A stretch of 64,000 nt of DNA from Candidatus Gastranaerophilales bacterium (GCA_944325025.1 CALUYN010000003.1:1-64000), one strand, 5' to 3'; counted from the stretch's first letter, positions 25,475 through 35,070 are shown. Translations and numbers: made by a program. Notes: generated from the sequence alone by a model not told the origin.

Positions 25475-26386
25475 TTACTGCATCTTTTGAATAAGTTCGG
25501 TTTTTACATCTGCAAGAGGCCCGTTGTTCGGGGTGCGTAAGTTGTGATAATAATTTTTTGCAAATGTAAACGGGTATTTGGGGAGCCAGGTAAATTTAAT
25601 AAATATATTTACAGTATCAGCTCCTTGTGACAGCATAAGCTCATCAATTGTTTCTTCATGTGCCGGTGAAATTGATGAGAATATTTTCAAAAAATAATCT
25701 GTAAAAGTGACAGCTGAGTAACCGGAAGCTGTCACGGGATTTGTAATAAATTCCGTAACTTTGAAGTTGGTATTTCCTTGTATATTTTTTACATCATCAG
25801 GAAGCTGCAGTTCTCCGCCTGCGATTTGTTCGATTTCATACCACTGACCGTTGTATTGAATTCGCATAATGTTAGGTTTTGGCATATAAATATCATCAAA
25901 AATATTATCAAGAATTACATTCCCGTTTTTGTCACATACTCCGTATTTATAATTCTTTTTTGTCAGGAACATTCCGCCAAATAGAATATCAACAGATGTG
26001 TATTCAGGAGGAATAACAGTTTCTCCTTTTTCATTGTAAATTCCGAAATCATTTGAGTTTCCGAGTTTTACATATTTACCAAGAATTCTGTCAACGTGTC
26101 TGTATTTGGGCTCTATAAGATATTTGCCTGTGCTGTCCATAAGACCGTATTTCGATTTTTTTTGAATAATCCAGGAGTCGCCGAGTTTAATCATTTTTTT
26201 GTATTCCGGCTCTACAATAACGTTACCGACGCTGTCTTTCAGTCCGAAATTATTGTCTTCGTCACTAAAAACAGTTAGTTTTGTTTTTACAACAGATCCT
26301 TCTATAGGCTGAGTTAATGTTTCATCTGCAAATGCAAAATTGCCTAAAAGTAAAGCTATCCCAAATAACGTAATAATTTTCTTCAT
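25475..26386 (-). CDS. secreted WG-repeat protein
   Basis: A 303-aa protein with a signal peptide (MKKIITLFGIALLLGNFAFA) and four to five WG/KWG beta repeats between about 45 and 190 (FGLKDSVGNVIVEPEYKKM, YGLMDSTGKYLIEPKYRHV, FGIYNEKGETVIPPEYTSV, YGVCDKNGNVILDNIFDDI). A roughly 110-aa C-terminal part of unknown type follows. WG repeats are thought to mediate binding; no enzyme motif is seen. The divergent neighbour is the AsmA-like gene. An extended -10 lies six bases before the ATG; the ACAGGT in between is at best a poor ribosome site. Confidence 0.85.
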   Translation of the reverse strand: MKKIITLFGIALLLGNFAFADETLTQPIEGSVVKTKLTVFSDEDNNFGLKDSVGNVIVEPEYKKMIKLGDSWIIQKKSKYGLMDSTGKYLIEPKYRHVDRILGKYVKLGNSNDFGIYNEKGETVIPPEYTSVDILFGGMFLTKKNYKYGVCDKNGNVILDNIFDDIYMPKPNIMRIQYNGQWYEIEQIAGGELQLPDDVKNIQGNTNFKVTEFITNPVTASGYSAVTFTDYFLKIFSSISPAHEETIDELMLSQGADTVNIFIKFTWLPKYPFTFAKNYYHNLRTPNNGPLADVKTELIQKMQ

Positions 26387-26392
26387 ACCTGT

Positions 26393-26401
26393 ATAATAAC
26401 A
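26393..26401 (-). promoter_or_regulatory. extended -10 of the WG-repeat gene (leaderless candidate)
   Basis: Minus-strand TGTTATTAT (26401 to 26393) followed by six bases and the ATG at 26386-26384. Confidence 0.45.
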
Positions 26402-26417
26402 TAAAATTCATAATTTG

Positions 26418-26426
26418 TGCTATAAT
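26418..26426 (+). promoter_or_regulatory. extended -10 of the AsmA-like gene
   Basis: TGC directly followed by consensus TATAAT (26421-26426), about 20 bp before a GGAGAGGG ribosome site and ATG 26446. Confidence 0.5.
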
Positions 26427-26445
26427 TTTTTTGGAGAGGGAAAAG

Positions 26446-29244
26446 ATGATTAATGTATCAAAAAAATTAAAAATAATAATTATATCAATATCAGTACTTG
26501 TTGTTTTGGCGGGCGCAATGTTGGGAGTGTATTTAAAATTTTTGCCTGCAGTTGTTTCAAACAAGCACGTTATTAACTTTGTTGAAAAAACTTTGTATAA
26601 TATTGCAGGTTTAGAGTTGAATATTAAAAATCCTGTTTTAAAAACAGAATTGTCGCCTGTTATTTCTTTTAAAGTTGATGAAATGACTTTATTTAATAAC
26701 AAAGATCATCTTCTTGCTGTTGAGAATTTTGATACTACTGTTTCATTCAAAGAAATTTTTAGCAAAAACATTATAATTAAAAAGCTCGGCGCAGATTATA
26801 TTTTTGCGGATATAAATAATTTAACAAAACTTGCATTCCCTCAAGCAGAACAAAAAGAACAGCAAAAAAACGAGTGGAATGTTGACCTTTTTGATTCTCT
26901 TTTGTATGTTAAAAAATCTCTATTTTTATATAAAGTGGAGCCGAAAACTTATGTTTCTTTAAAAGCAGACGATTTAGAGCTTGACAACAATCAAAAAGAT
27001 GTTAAGTATCTTCATTTTAATATAACCGCAGATATTACAAAAGACGGTCAAAATACACACTTTAATATTGCAGATAGAAACGCAGTTTACACGCAGAATA
27101 AAACGCTGTTTATCAAAAACTGCTATCTTACAATGAATAAATCAAAAATATTTTTTAATGCAGAAGCTAGCCGCAAAATTGGCTACTGGCTTGAAATATT
27201 TACTGATAAAATTGATATAGCTGATGTTCTGGCATTGATTGACTCCGGTATTGTTGAAAATAACCTTGATCAGCCGCTTGCATTTTTTAAGGACTTAAAA
27301 GGAAGTTTTAATTTTAAAATTAAAGTTACAAAAAATGATGTAAACGGTATTATAAATTTGAATAAGATTTCCGGCCAAATTGTACCTATAAGTAATATTC
27401 CTGTTATGCTCGATAAGGGTAAAATCCTTATGACAAAAAATGATATTACTCTTAAGGATTTTGACGGTTATTATAATAACAAAAAAGTAAATAAAATTGA
27501 GATGGAAGGTACTGTTAAAGATTACCTGAAATCAATTGATACTAATATTATAACAAGAGCTGTTGTAACAAATGATTTTGCAAAAAATTACCTGTCAAAA
27601 ATGGTAGGTATCCCTGTAGAACTTACAGGCGGAACAACAAAAACACGGCTTGACTTGAAATCTATTAATAACAAGATTGACCTTGCTTGGTACTTTGGTT
27701 TGAAGTCAGGTCAGGATATTCTTATTGACGGGGCCTCTTTAACCCCGAACAAATTTATAAGAGGCTTAAAGGGTGACATACATTTTGAAGATAACCTTTT
27801 GAGTATTAAATCCATTGATTATTATATTGTGCCCGACAGTTTTTCAATTGAACAGAAAAAAAATGCAAAACCGGTTGTTAAAGTTTTCGGTAATATTGAC
27901 TGCGGCAAACCAATTCCTGATGTAAAAAATATGGGTTTTGAAATCCCAAATCCTCTGCCCAGTGAATTTTTAAACGTTTTAATCGGGCAAAAATTATTTA
28001 AAGGCGGAAAAATTGCAGGTATTATGGAGTATAACAACACCTCAAAATATCCGGCGTTAAAAGGAAATCTTACAATGGATGATGTAAGAGTTCCTTCTCA
28101 GAGGGTTTATTTAAAACATGGTGAAATGTCTGCCAAAAACGGCCTTTTAAGTCTTGCAGCAGAAGGCAAATACAGACGTTCTGCTTATGATTTTTCAGGC
28201 AGCCTTATAAATGAAATCAAATTCCCTGTTGTTGTAAAAGATGTTAATCTGACTGTAGATGATGTAGATATTGAAAAATTCCTGTTATCTGCAAATAATC
28301 AGAGTTCAAAAGCTGTTACGGAAACAAAATTTGATGTGGCAGCGTCTGGTGAAGCTAAAGATGATGATGACAATACTCCGACATTTGATATCGGAAACTT
28401 TATTGTTGAAAACTGCGTTTTGAACATTCTTAACGGAAGCTATAAAGATATTGCATTTAAAGATGTTAAAGCAACTTTATCGCTTGATAAAAACAGCGTA
28501 TTAAATATGTATTCAAACAGGTTTGAAATCGCAGAAGGTCATTCATCTGCAAAGGTCAACTGTGATTTAAAGAAACATAAGTATAGTTTGGTGCTCGGAA
28601 TTAAAGATGTAAATTCTGATATTATTGCAACAACATTGCTTGCTCTGCCGCGAGAAATTACCGGTAAAGCAAGCGGTATAATTGCTTTAAATACAGATGA
28701 TTCTTTAAAAATGAACGGCTCTATAAAATTTGCCGTTAATGACGGAACAATTCAAAAAGTCGGTCTTGTTGAATATATTTTGAAATTTGCGGCGTTATTC
28801 AGAAATCCGCTTGTAATGATTAGTCCTTCAACTTTCGGGGATTTAGTTAATATTCCCGAAGGCAATTTTGATAAGATAAACGGGACTCTTGAACTGAAAG
28901 ATAACAATGTTGAAAGAATGATGATAAAATCTTCTGCACCGCAGTTGAGTTCATTTATCATAGGACGCTATGAACTTGAATCCGGCGACGCTTCTTTGAG
29001 AATTTATACTAAATTCAGCAATAACAATAAAGGCTTTGCAGGATTTTTAAGAAATATATCCTTAAACAGTCTTGCTAACAGAATACCTTTAAGTGCGAGA
29101 AATGACAGTAACTATTACGCTGCGGAAATTTCTCAGCTTCCGCCTATTGATGCTGAAGAAAAAGACTGCCAGATATTTTTGACTAAAGTAGATGGAGATG
29201 TTCAGCATAACAACTTTATTTCTTCGCTCAAGAAAATTCAATAG
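26446..29244 (+). CDS. AsmA/YhdP-like envelope protein
   Basis: A 932-aa protein with one N-terminal membrane anchor (IIISISVLVVLAGAMLGVYLKF, about 9-30) and a long periplasmic beta-rich body. The opening (LELNIKNPVLKTELSPVISFKVDEMTLFN) is AsmA-like, and the C-terminal third with KASGIIALNTDDSLKMNGSIKFAVNDGTI and FGDLVNIPEGNFDKINGTLELKDNNV matches the AsmA/DUF3971 style. Such proteins form hydrophobic grooves that move phospholipids to the outer membrane. Start ATG 26446 has GGAGAGGG; the upstream in-frame TTG is part of that site. Monocistronic. Confidence 0.82.
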   Translation: MINVSKKLKIIIISISVLVVLAGAMLGVYLKFLPAVVSNKHVINFVEKTLYNIAGLELNIKNPVLKTELSPVISFKVDEMTLFNNKDHLLAVENFDTTVSFKEIFSKNIIIKKLGADYIFADINNLTKLAFPQAEQKEQQKNEWNVDLFDSLLYVKKSLFLYKVEPKTYVSLKADDLELDNNQKDVKYLHFNITADITKDGQNTHFNIADRNAVYTQNKTLFIKNCYLTMNKSKIFFNAEASRKIGYWLEIFTDKIDIADVLALIDSGIVENNLDQPLAFFKDLKGSFNFKIKVTKNDVNGIINLNKISGQIVPISNIPVMLDKGKILMTKNDITLKDFDGYYNNKKVNKIEMEGTVKDYLKSIDTNIITRAVVTNDFAKNYLSKMVGIPVELTGGTTKTRLDLKSINNKIDLAWYFGLKSGQDILIDGASLTPNKFIRGLKGDIHFEDNLLSIKSIDYYIVPDSFSIEQKKNAKPVVKVFGNIDCGKPIPDVKNMGFEIPNPLPSEFLNVLIGQKLFKGGKIAGIMEYNNTSKYPALKGNLTMDDVRVPSQRVYLKHGEMSAKNGLLSLAAEGKYRRSAYDFSGSLINEIKFPVVVKDVNLTVDDVDIEKFLLSANNQSSKAVTETKFDVAASGEAKDDDDNTPTFDIGNFIVENCVLNILNGSYKDIAFKDVKATLSLDKNSVLNMYSNRFEIAEGHSSAKVNCDLKKHKYSLVLGIKDVNSDIIATTLLALPREITGKASGIIALNTDDSLKMNGSIKFAVNDGTIQKVGLVEYILKFAALFRNPLVMISPSTFGDLVNIPEGNFDKINGTLELKDNNVERMMIKSSAPQLSSFIIGRYELESGDASLRIYTKFSNNNKGFAGFLRNISLNSLANRIPLSARNDSNYYAAEISQLPPIDAEEKDCQIFLTKVDGDVQHNNFISSLKKIQ

Positions 29245-29245
29245 T

Positions 29246-29632
29246 TTAGTTCAATACCATAATTGAATAATTTAAATATGCTGCAAAACAAGTCCATAAA
29301 AGATATGGGATAAGCAGCAAACCTGAGGGTTTTGAAACTTTATAGAAAAATATTATTGTCAGAACTATTGAAATTAAAAGTAAAATAATTATTGCAAAAC
29401 TTAATTCAATGCTGTGTAAATAGAAAAAAGCCGGACTCCAGCTGAAGTTTAAAAGTATTTGTATAACAAAAGCAGCAAATCCGGGTGTTTTGTTATTTGT
29501 TTTTTTTGAATTTAAAAATAAAACAAATGAAATAAAAATGAGCGTGTACATAACTGTCCAGACCGGTGCAAAAATTTCAGCCGGCGGATTAAAGTAGGGT
29601 TTGTTTAGCGTGTTGTACCATGTTAAGTCCAT
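29246..29632 (-). CDS. tspO: TspO/MBR-family membrane protein
   Basis: A 128-aa tryptophan-rich sensory protein with four hydrophobic segments. The family signature is WYNTLNKPYFNPPAEIFAPVWTVMYTLI (residues 4-31), with LNFSWSPAFFYLHS and LLIPYLLWTCFAAYLNYSI following. TspO proteins bind porphyrins and steroids. The family usually has five helices and about 155 residues; here the first helix before WY is absent, and no in-frame extension is evident. It is convergent with the AsmA-like gene, separated by 1 nt. Confidence 0.85.
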   Translation of the reverse strand: MDLTWYNTLNKPYFNPPAEIFAPVWTVMYTLIFISFVLFLNSKKTNNKTPGFAAFVIQILLNFSWSPAFFYLHSIELSFAIIILLLISIVLTIIFFYKVSKPSGLLLIPYLLWTCFAAYLNYSIMVLN

Positions 29633-29687
29633 ACAAAAATTGTGTAATGAAATTTCTCAAAATACATTACATAATAAGCTGATTTGT

Positions 29688-30281
29688 TTAGGTAATTAGT
29701 TTTATAACCTCCTTAAATATTATTTTGTGCTGCTCCGGCTCATAATGCAGGCCGTCAATATTTGAAGTAATTGTTATCTCGTTTAAATCAATCAGTTTAT
29801 AATTATTTTTTTCTGTTATGTTTTTATATATCGGCAAAATTTGTTTTGATTTTTCTATAGAATTTTCATCAAAAAACAATTTGAAATAACTGTTTAAAAT
29901 ATTTTCTTTAATAACACAGGGAGCTAGAATAATGACTTTTGAATATGGTGAATGAGTTTTTATAAGATTGAAAAATTTTTCCATACCATTTTCAAAAACT
30001 GACAAGTTAACATTGTAAGACTTTTGCAGGTCATTAATACCGATTTGTGTAATTATATAATCAAAATTTTCTTTTAAGTATTCGGGCAATATTTTATATC
30101 CTGTGAAATTATCCCCTGCAGGGTTATCAGAAAATGCGGTTCTGTTGTTGTATCCGGCTTCAGTGACGTCATAGATATCTTTTAGTCTGCCTGCCCATCT
30201 TGTGTTTATATCGTATCTTGAGCCGTCTTTCGGGTTAAAGCCGTATGTGTTGCTGTCACCAAAGCATAATATTTTTTTCAT
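29688..30281 (-). CDS. SGNH/GDSL-type hydrolase
   Basis: A 197-aa cytoplasmic esterase/lipase-like protein. Block I is ILCFGDSNTYGF (nucleophile Ser in GDSN, about residue 9), block III is QIGINDLQK near 75, and block V is DGLHYEPEQH near 180 with the Asp-His pair. ATG 30281 was chosen; a TTG 12 nt upstream is less likely. It is divergent from the acetyltransferase gene and overlaps its long-frame upstream region only. Possible deacetylase of sugars, given the acetyltransferase neighbour, but this is inference. Confidence 0.82.
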   Translation of the reverse strand: MKKILCFGDSNTYGFNPKDGSRYDINTRWAGRLKDIYDVTEAGYNNRTAFSDNPAGDNFTGYKILPEYLKENFDYIITQIGINDLQKSYNVNLSVFENGMEKFFNLIKTHSPYSKVIILAPCVIKENILNSYFKLFFDENSIEKSKQILPIYKNITEKNNYKLIDLNEITITSNIDGLHYEPEQHKIIFKEVIKLIT

Positions 30282-30337
30282 AAATTCTACCAATGTTTTT
30301 ATTTTTATTTTATTATTATAAAACGGAGATAAAAAAT

Positions 30338-30892
30338 ATGAACGAAAAAGAAAAAATGCTTAATGGTCTGCTTTATGATGCCTATTCCGCAAAGGATTTG
30401 GCAGATGAAAGAATAAGATGTAAATCTATGTGCTATGAATATAATAATCTGCATCCAACAAAAACAGACGAGCGTAAAAATCTTCTCAAGAGTATTCTTG
30501 GAAAAACAAAAGAAAATTTTTTGATTGAACAGCCGTTTATGTGTGATTACGGTTATAATATAGAAATTGGCGAAAATTTTTATTCAAATCATAATTTAAT
30601 AATTCTTGACCCCGGCAAAGTAACTTTTGGCGATAATGTTTTTATCGGTCCGAATTGTGCGTTTTATACTCCGCTTCACCCTCTGGATGCCCAAACAAGA
30701 AACAAAGGGTTGGAAACAGCAAAACCGATAAAAATCGGAAATAACGTCTGGTTTGGCGGTAATGTTGTTGTGCTGCCGGGTGTTACAATCGGAGATAATA
30801 CAGTTATAGGCGCAGGAAGTGTTGTTGTAAAAGATATTCCATCAAATGTTCTTGCAGTTGGAAATCCTTGCAATGTTATAAAGGAGTTATAA
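30338..30892 (+). CDS. sugar O-acetyltransferase (Maa/LacA family)
   Basis: A 184-aa left-handed beta-helix acetyltransferase. The N-terminal Mac domain (MLNGLLYDAYSAKDLADERIRCK) is followed by hexapeptide repeats (IEIGENF, VTFGDNVFIGPNC, IKIGNNVWFGGNVVVLPGVTIGDNTVIGAGSVV) and the closing VLAVGNPCNVIKEL. It uses acetyl-CoA to acetylate maltose, glucose or galactosides. ATG 30338 has GGAG nine bases upstream. The following gene starts 5 nt after its stop, so they are co-transcribed. Confidence 0.9.
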   Translation: MNEKEKMLNGLLYDAYSAKDLADERIRCKSMCYEYNNLHPTKTDERKNLLKSILGKTKENFLIEQPFMCDYGYNIEIGENFYSNHNLIILDPGKVTFGDNVFIGPNCAFYTPLHPLDAQTRNKGLETAKPIKIGNNVWFGGNVVVLPGVTIGDNTVIGAGSVVVKDIPSNVLAVGNPCNVIKEL

Positions 30893-30897
30893 AATTT

Positions 30898-31680
30898 ATG
30901 AATAATGAAGAAATTCTAAACTCTATGATCGATGACTACAAGAGTTTTGATGAAGTTGAGGCAATAGTTCTCGGCGGTTCGTCTGCGGCAAAAACTTCCG
31001 ATAACAAATCTGATTTTGATATTTATATTTATTGTACAAAAGAGCCGCCGGTTGAAGCTCGCCGCAGAATAGCTGAAAAATACGCTGACAATCCGGAAAT
31101 TGACAACCATTACTTTGAAACAGGAGATGTCTATTATTTAAGAGAAACAGGCAAACCTATTGATATAATGTATCGTTCGCCTGAAAGTATTGAAGGCAAT
31201 ATAAAATGGGTTTGGGAAGAATGTAACGCGTCTTTAGGGTATACAACCTGCTTTGTTGACAATGTGAATAAATCTAAAATTCTTTTTGACAGAAACGGAT
31301 GGTTTAAGCGCCTTCAAGATAAAACAAAATCTCCTTATCCAGACAAACTTGCGCAAAATATTATAAACAAGAATTTCGCTTATTTGAAAGATGCCATGTT
31401 TTCCTATTATGATCAACTGAATTCGGCTGTGCAGCGGAATGATTATGTGAGTGTAAACCATAGAACTGCAGCCTTTCTGGCCAGTTACTTTGATATTATT
31501 TTTGCAAAAAATAAGATTTTACATCCGGGAGAGAAAAAGCTTGTGGATTTTGCAAAAGCTAACTGTAAGGAACTTCCAAAAAGTTTTGAGCAGGATGTGA
31601 ATACTCTCGCCTGCGGCAATGTTGAGGAAAGATTGAAAATAGCTGCAAATATGGTTGAAAAATTAAGAGAGTTTATTTAG
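30898..31680 (+). CDS. nucleotidyltransferase with DUF4037-like domain
   Basis: A 260-aa protein. The nucleotidyltransferase signature is VLGGSSAAKTSDNKSDFDIYIY (about residues 20-41: GS motif then DFD metal ligands). The C-terminal helical part (about 110-260, with YFDIIFAKNKILHPGEKKLVDFAK) resembles DUF4037 proteins, some of which sit beside aminoglycoside-type nucleotidyltransferases. Substrate unknown. ATG 30898 has AAAGGAG upstream, within the end of the acetyltransferase gene. Confidence 0.78.
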   Translation: MNNEEILNSMIDDYKSFDEVEAIVLGGSSAAKTSDNKSDFDIYIYCTKEPPVEARRRIAEKYADNPEIDNHYFETGDVYYLRETGKPIDIMYRSPESIEGNIKWVWEECNASLGYTTCFVDNVNKSKILFDRNGWFKRLQDKTKSPYPDKLAQNIINKNFAYLKDAMFSYYDQLNSAVQRNDYVSVNHRTAAFLASYFDIIFAKNKILHPGEKKLVDFAKANCKELPKSFEQDVNTLACGNVEERLKIAANMVEKLREFI

Positions 31681-31683
31681 GCT

Positions 31684-31712
31684 TTGACAATTATTTTAAA
31701 AAGTCTTAGAAT
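31684..31712 (+). promoter_or_regulatory. promoter of the DUF362 gene
   Basis: TTGACA (31684-31689), 17-bp spacer, TAGAAT (31707-31712), followed by a GGGGGG ribosome site and ATG 31736. Confidence 0.65.
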
Positions 31713-31735
31713 AAAGTTATTGTGGGGGGTATTTT

Positions 31736-33085
31736 ATGAAAAGATTTTTTAAATTTTTATTTGGATTGATTGCACTATTTTTTGTAATCTCTCCGGTATT
31801 AGCAGGAGAACATAAACTTTCAAAGGAGGCAGAAAATATGCTTATTGATAAATTGAATAATTCATCTCTGGTAGTATATAAAGACGGAAATGTTCAGGAA
31901 TTTCAGCAGCCTGGTGTTGAACCTATTTTAATATATTTGGAAGATAAAGATTTCAAAGGTACACAGGTTTTTGACAGAGTTGTTGGCAGAGCAGCCGCTT
32001 TTTTGTATGTTTACGGTAATGCGGATTATGTTTATGCAAATACAATTTCAAAACCGGCAATAGAAATTTTTAAGAAAAACAATATTAAGTACGAAGCCAA
32101 AAATATAGTTGATGAAATTCAGAATAAAGACAAAACTGACCTGTGTCCGTTTGAAAAGTTAACAAAAAATGTTGAAAATCCTGCGCAGGCTTATGGCTTG
32201 ATTTATAAGAAAGTCCACCCTGATACTGCTATTGTTTATTTCACTCCTGATATTACATCTGATAATTTGGTGAGAATATATAAAACTCTTGGCAAGGATT
32301 TGAAAGGTAATGTAGCTGTTAAGGTGCATTCAGGGGAACCCGGCGGACACAATTTTTTGCAGCCTGGTTTTATGAAAGCTCTTGTGCATTATGTGAACGG
32401 AACTATTGTTGAATGCAATACAGCTTACGAAGGGAGAAGAAATACAACAGAAGAACACAAAAAAGCTATTGCGGAACATGGCTTTGATAAAATAGCAAAA
32501 GTTGATATTATGGATGAGGAAGGCCAAATGGAACTTCCTGTACCGAATGGTAAGCAAATTAAGGTTAACTATGTCGGATCACATCTGAAAAATTATAATT
32601 CAATGCTTGTATTATCACATTTTAAAGGTCATCAGATGGGCGGATTTGGCGGAGCATTGAAAAATATGTCTATTGGTATCGCATCATCTTACGGTAAGGC
32701 TTATATTCATGGGGCAGGAATACCTGAAAATATCTGGACTTGCGAGCAGGACAAATTCCTTGAATCAATGGCTGATGCAGATAAATCTGTTATGGATTAT
32801 ATGAATGGTAATATTACGTTCATAAATGTAATGAGCAGAATGTCAATTGACTGTGACTGCAACAACAATCCTGCCGAACCTGAAATCGCTGATATTGGCA
32901 TTCTAGCATCAGATGATCCAGTGGCTCTTGATCAGGCTTGTGTTGATTTGGTTTACAGCTCAAAAGACCCTGGTAAAGCTTCTCTGATTAAAAGAATGGA
33001 AGAAATGCACGGAATTCATACAGTTGAGGCTGCGGCAGATTTAGGAGTCGGTGTTAGAAAATATAAATTGATAGATATAAAATAA
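31736..33085 (+). CDS. exported DUF362-domain protein
   Basis: A 449-aa protein with a signal peptide (MKRFFKFLFGLIALFFVISPVLA). The body matches the DUF362 family: VKVHSGEPGGHNFLQP near 197-212, GSHLKNYNSMLVLSHFKGHQMGGFGGALKNMSIG near 280-313 and the closing DPVALDQACVDLVY near 393-406. DUF362 is often fused to ferredoxins; here only isolated cysteines (IDCDCNNNPAEPE near 370) remain. Function unknown; export is unusual for the family. A strong terminator follows. Confidence 0.8.
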   Translation: MKRFFKFLFGLIALFFVISPVLAGEHKLSKEAENMLIDKLNNSSLVVYKDGNVQEFQQPGVEPILIYLEDKDFKGTQVFDRVVGRAAAFLYVYGNADYVYANTISKPAIEIFKKNNIKYEAKNIVDEIQNKDKTDLCPFEKLTKNVENPAQAYGLIYKKVHPDTAIVYFTPDITSDNLVRIYKTLGKDLKGNVAVKVHSGEPGGHNFLQPGFMKALVHYVNGTIVECNTAYEGRRNTTEEHKKAIAEHGFDKIAKVDIMDEEGQMELPVPNGKQIKVNYVGSHLKNYNSMLVLSHFKGHQMGGFGGALKNMSIGIASSYGKAYIHGAGIPENIWTCEQDKFLESMADADKSVMDYMNGNITFINVMSRMSIDCDCNNNPAEPEIADIGILASDDPVALDQACVDLVYSSKDPGKASLIKRMEEMHGIHTVEAAADLGVGVRKYKLIDIK

Positions 33086-33091
33086 AATTAA

Positions 33092-33119
33092 AAATCCGCT
33101 TATAAAAAGCGGATTTTTT
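33092..33119. terminator. bidirectional rho-independent terminator
   Basis: Stem AAATCCGCTT / AAGCGGATTT with a 5-nt loop, flanked by A-runs and T-runs, between the convergent DUF362 and alpha/beta-hydrolase genes. Confidence 0.9.
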
Positions 33120-33124
33120 GTTCG

Positions 33125-33997
33125 TTAAACCATTACTCCTGTTGCAGCTTCCGTACACTCAAGTATCACCGAGGCATATTCATTATGTTTGTTGTAGAAA
33201 ATATGTGAAGCATCCGGCACTACAATTACCCTGTTGTTTTCAGGATTTTTTGTGTATGAGTTTATCTTTTTCATAAATCCTTCAGGATCGCCGGCTGCCA
33301 TATTGTCTTTGCCGCCGATTACGAATGAACCGTTAATTTTTATTGATTCAAGAGAACTTGTTGTGCCATCCCCGCTGATTACAGGACAATTTTTGAGGTG
33401 ATATGCATTGTAGAAGTTCAAAACGGTTTCAGCGGACATTGGAGAAAAGCCGCCGAATACATAAGGTACAATTTCTTTGTTTCTGCCTTCAGCTGCAAAT
33501 TGTTTCGCAGCTTCAAGACACTTATCAAGATCAGGCATAACCTTCCACCAGTAACCGAGATCTACCGGTGATGTTACTATAAAATAGTCTACAAAATTAT
33601 CCGGGGTGTTCCCTAGATAGTCTATAATTTTATTGGATCCGAGCGAATGCCCCGCAAGAATAATTTTTTTAAACCCGAGATCTTTTGCGTATTTTACGTA
33701 AGATTCGACATCTTCATACACAAGGTTAAAATCGTCAAATACAACGCCTGTGTAAACCTGTTTATGATTTTTCAGGTCAGAGTATGCAATCATAGAAAAT
33801 GCATCCATTGCATGACCTGCTATAAAGGCGATGTTATTTGCGCTTAACAAATCTCCGGCTGCGGGGAGTAAATCGTTTTGGAATACGTTGCTGCATATTC
33901 CGCTCATCATAATAACAACCGTGTCCATACTGTTATCACCCCACATTGCGCCTTTTAACTCTAACCCGCGCGGGGTGTTTACTCTGATTATTTCCAT
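33125..33997 (-). CDS. alpha/beta-hydrolase
   Basis: A 290-aa cytoplasmic hydrolase. The nucleophile elbow is ILAGHSLGSNKIIDYLG (about 112-128, Ser in GHSLG), and the catalytic His is probably in VVPDASHIFYNKHNEY near 265-280. An early MSGICSNVFQNDLLPAAGDLL supplies the oxyanion region. It resembles DUF1749-like esterases; substrate unknown. AAAGGAT precedes the ATG. It is divergent from the LysR gene at 34174, which could regulate it. Confidence 0.8.
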   Translation of the reverse strand: MEIIRVNTPRGLELKGAMWGDNSMDTVVIMMSGICSNVFQNDLLPAAGDLLSANNIAFIAGHAMDAFSMIAYSDLKNHKQVYTGVVFDDFNLVYEDVESYVKYAKDLGFKKIILAGHSLGSNKIIDYLGNTPDNFVDYFIVTSPVDLGYWWKVMPDLDKCLEAAKQFAAEGRNKEIVPYVFGGFSPMSAETVLNFYNAYHLKNCPVISGDGTTSSLESIKINGSFVIGGKDNMAAGDPEGFMKKINSYTKNPENNRVIVVPDASHIFYNKHNEYASVILECTEAATGVMV

Positions 33998-34137
33998 TTT
34001 AATTTTTATCCTTTTTATTTATAGATTTTGAAAAAAAATATTTAGCTATTGTTTTAAATTAAGACTAAATCAACTATTTTTAATTATTTACGAATTTCTT
34101 AAAATAGCAAATACTTATATTACATAGTTAAAAATAC

Positions 34138-34167
34138 TTGACAGGCATAATATAAATATATTATTAT
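34138..34167 (+). promoter_or_regulatory. promoter of the LysR gene (leaderless candidate)
   Basis: TTGACA (34138-34143), 18-bp spacer, TATTAT (34162-34167); the ATG starts 7 bases after the -10 ends and there is no ribosome site. Confidence 0.6.
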
Positions 34168-34173
34168 CTGTTT

Positions 34174-35070
34174 ATGGAGTTCAGAGTATTAAGATACTTT
34201 TTAACTGTCGCAAGAGAAGCAAGTATTACTGGTGCTGCTAATTCTCTACATTTAACTCAGCCTACATTGTCAAGACAACTTCAGGATTTGGAGAAAGAAC
34301 TCGGGCAAAAACTGTTAATCAGAGGAAAATCAAAAATTACCCTTACGCCCGAGGGAATGATGCTTAAAAAAAGAGCAGAAGAAATTGTTGATATGGTTGA
34401 AAAGACCGAAGCTGAATTCAAATCAATTAATGAAATTATTGGCGGCGATATTTATATAGGTTGCGGTGAAACAGAAACAATGAAGTATATTGCTGAGGTG
34501 ATGAAAGAACTGCAAGATGAATATCCGGAAATAAAGTTTCACATATTCAGCGGGAACGCGGAAGATGTAACAGAAAAACTTGACAAAGGGCTTTTGGATT
34601 TTGGCATATTAATTCAGCCGATTGACCTATCAAAATACGATAATATAACATTGCCTAAGAAAGATGTCTGGGGTGTTGTTATGCGTAAAGACAGCCCTTT
34701 AGCCGCAAAAGATGTTGTAAGGCTTGAAGATATCGTCAAAAGACCGATTATTGCATCACGCCAGATGTCAAGAAAATATTCTGCAGACAGTGGCTTTTTA
34801 GACTGGTTTGGAGATTTTTTTGAGCAGCTTAATATCGTAGCTACATATAATCTTGTGTATAATGCAGCAATTATGGTTGAAGCAGGTATAGGATACGCTG
34901 TTACGCTTGATAAACTTGTTAATACGATGAATAATACTAATATTTGTTTCAGGCCGCTCAGCCCCAAACTTGAGTCAGGGCTTGATATAGTGTGGAAAAA
35001 AAATCAGGTGTTTTCTCCGGCTGCAAAACTATTTTTAGAAAAAATTCATAAGAAATTTGATGTTAATTAA
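34174..35070 (+). CDS. LysR-family transcriptional regulator
   Basis: A 298-aa regulator. The N-terminal winged helix is MEFRVLRYFLTVAREASITGAANSLHLTQPTLSRQLQDLEKELGQKLL, followed by a type 2 periplasmic-binding-like effector domain from about 90 (IYIGCGETETMKYIAEVMKELQDEYPEIKFHIFSG). The divergent neighbour is the alpha/beta-hydrolase, and downstream on the other strand is an NAD(P)H-flavin-type reductase. The motif AAATACTTAT occurs upstream of both this gene (34110) and the reductase (35681) and may be its target. Effector unknown. Confidence 0.9.
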   Translation: MEFRVLRYFLTVAREASITGAANSLHLTQPTLSRQLQDLEKELGQKLLIRGKSKITLTPEGMMLKKRAEEIVDMVEKTEAEFKSINEIIGGDIYIGCGETETMKYIAEVMKELQDEYPEIKFHIFSGNAEDVTEKLDKGLLDFGILIQPIDLSKYDNITLPKKDVWGVVMRKDSPLAAKDVVRLEDIVKRPIIASRQMSRKYSADSGFLDWFGDFFEQLNIVATYNLVYNAAIMVEAGIGYAVTLDKLVNTMNNTNICFRPLSPKLESGLDIVWKKNQVFSPAAKLFLEKIHKKFDVN

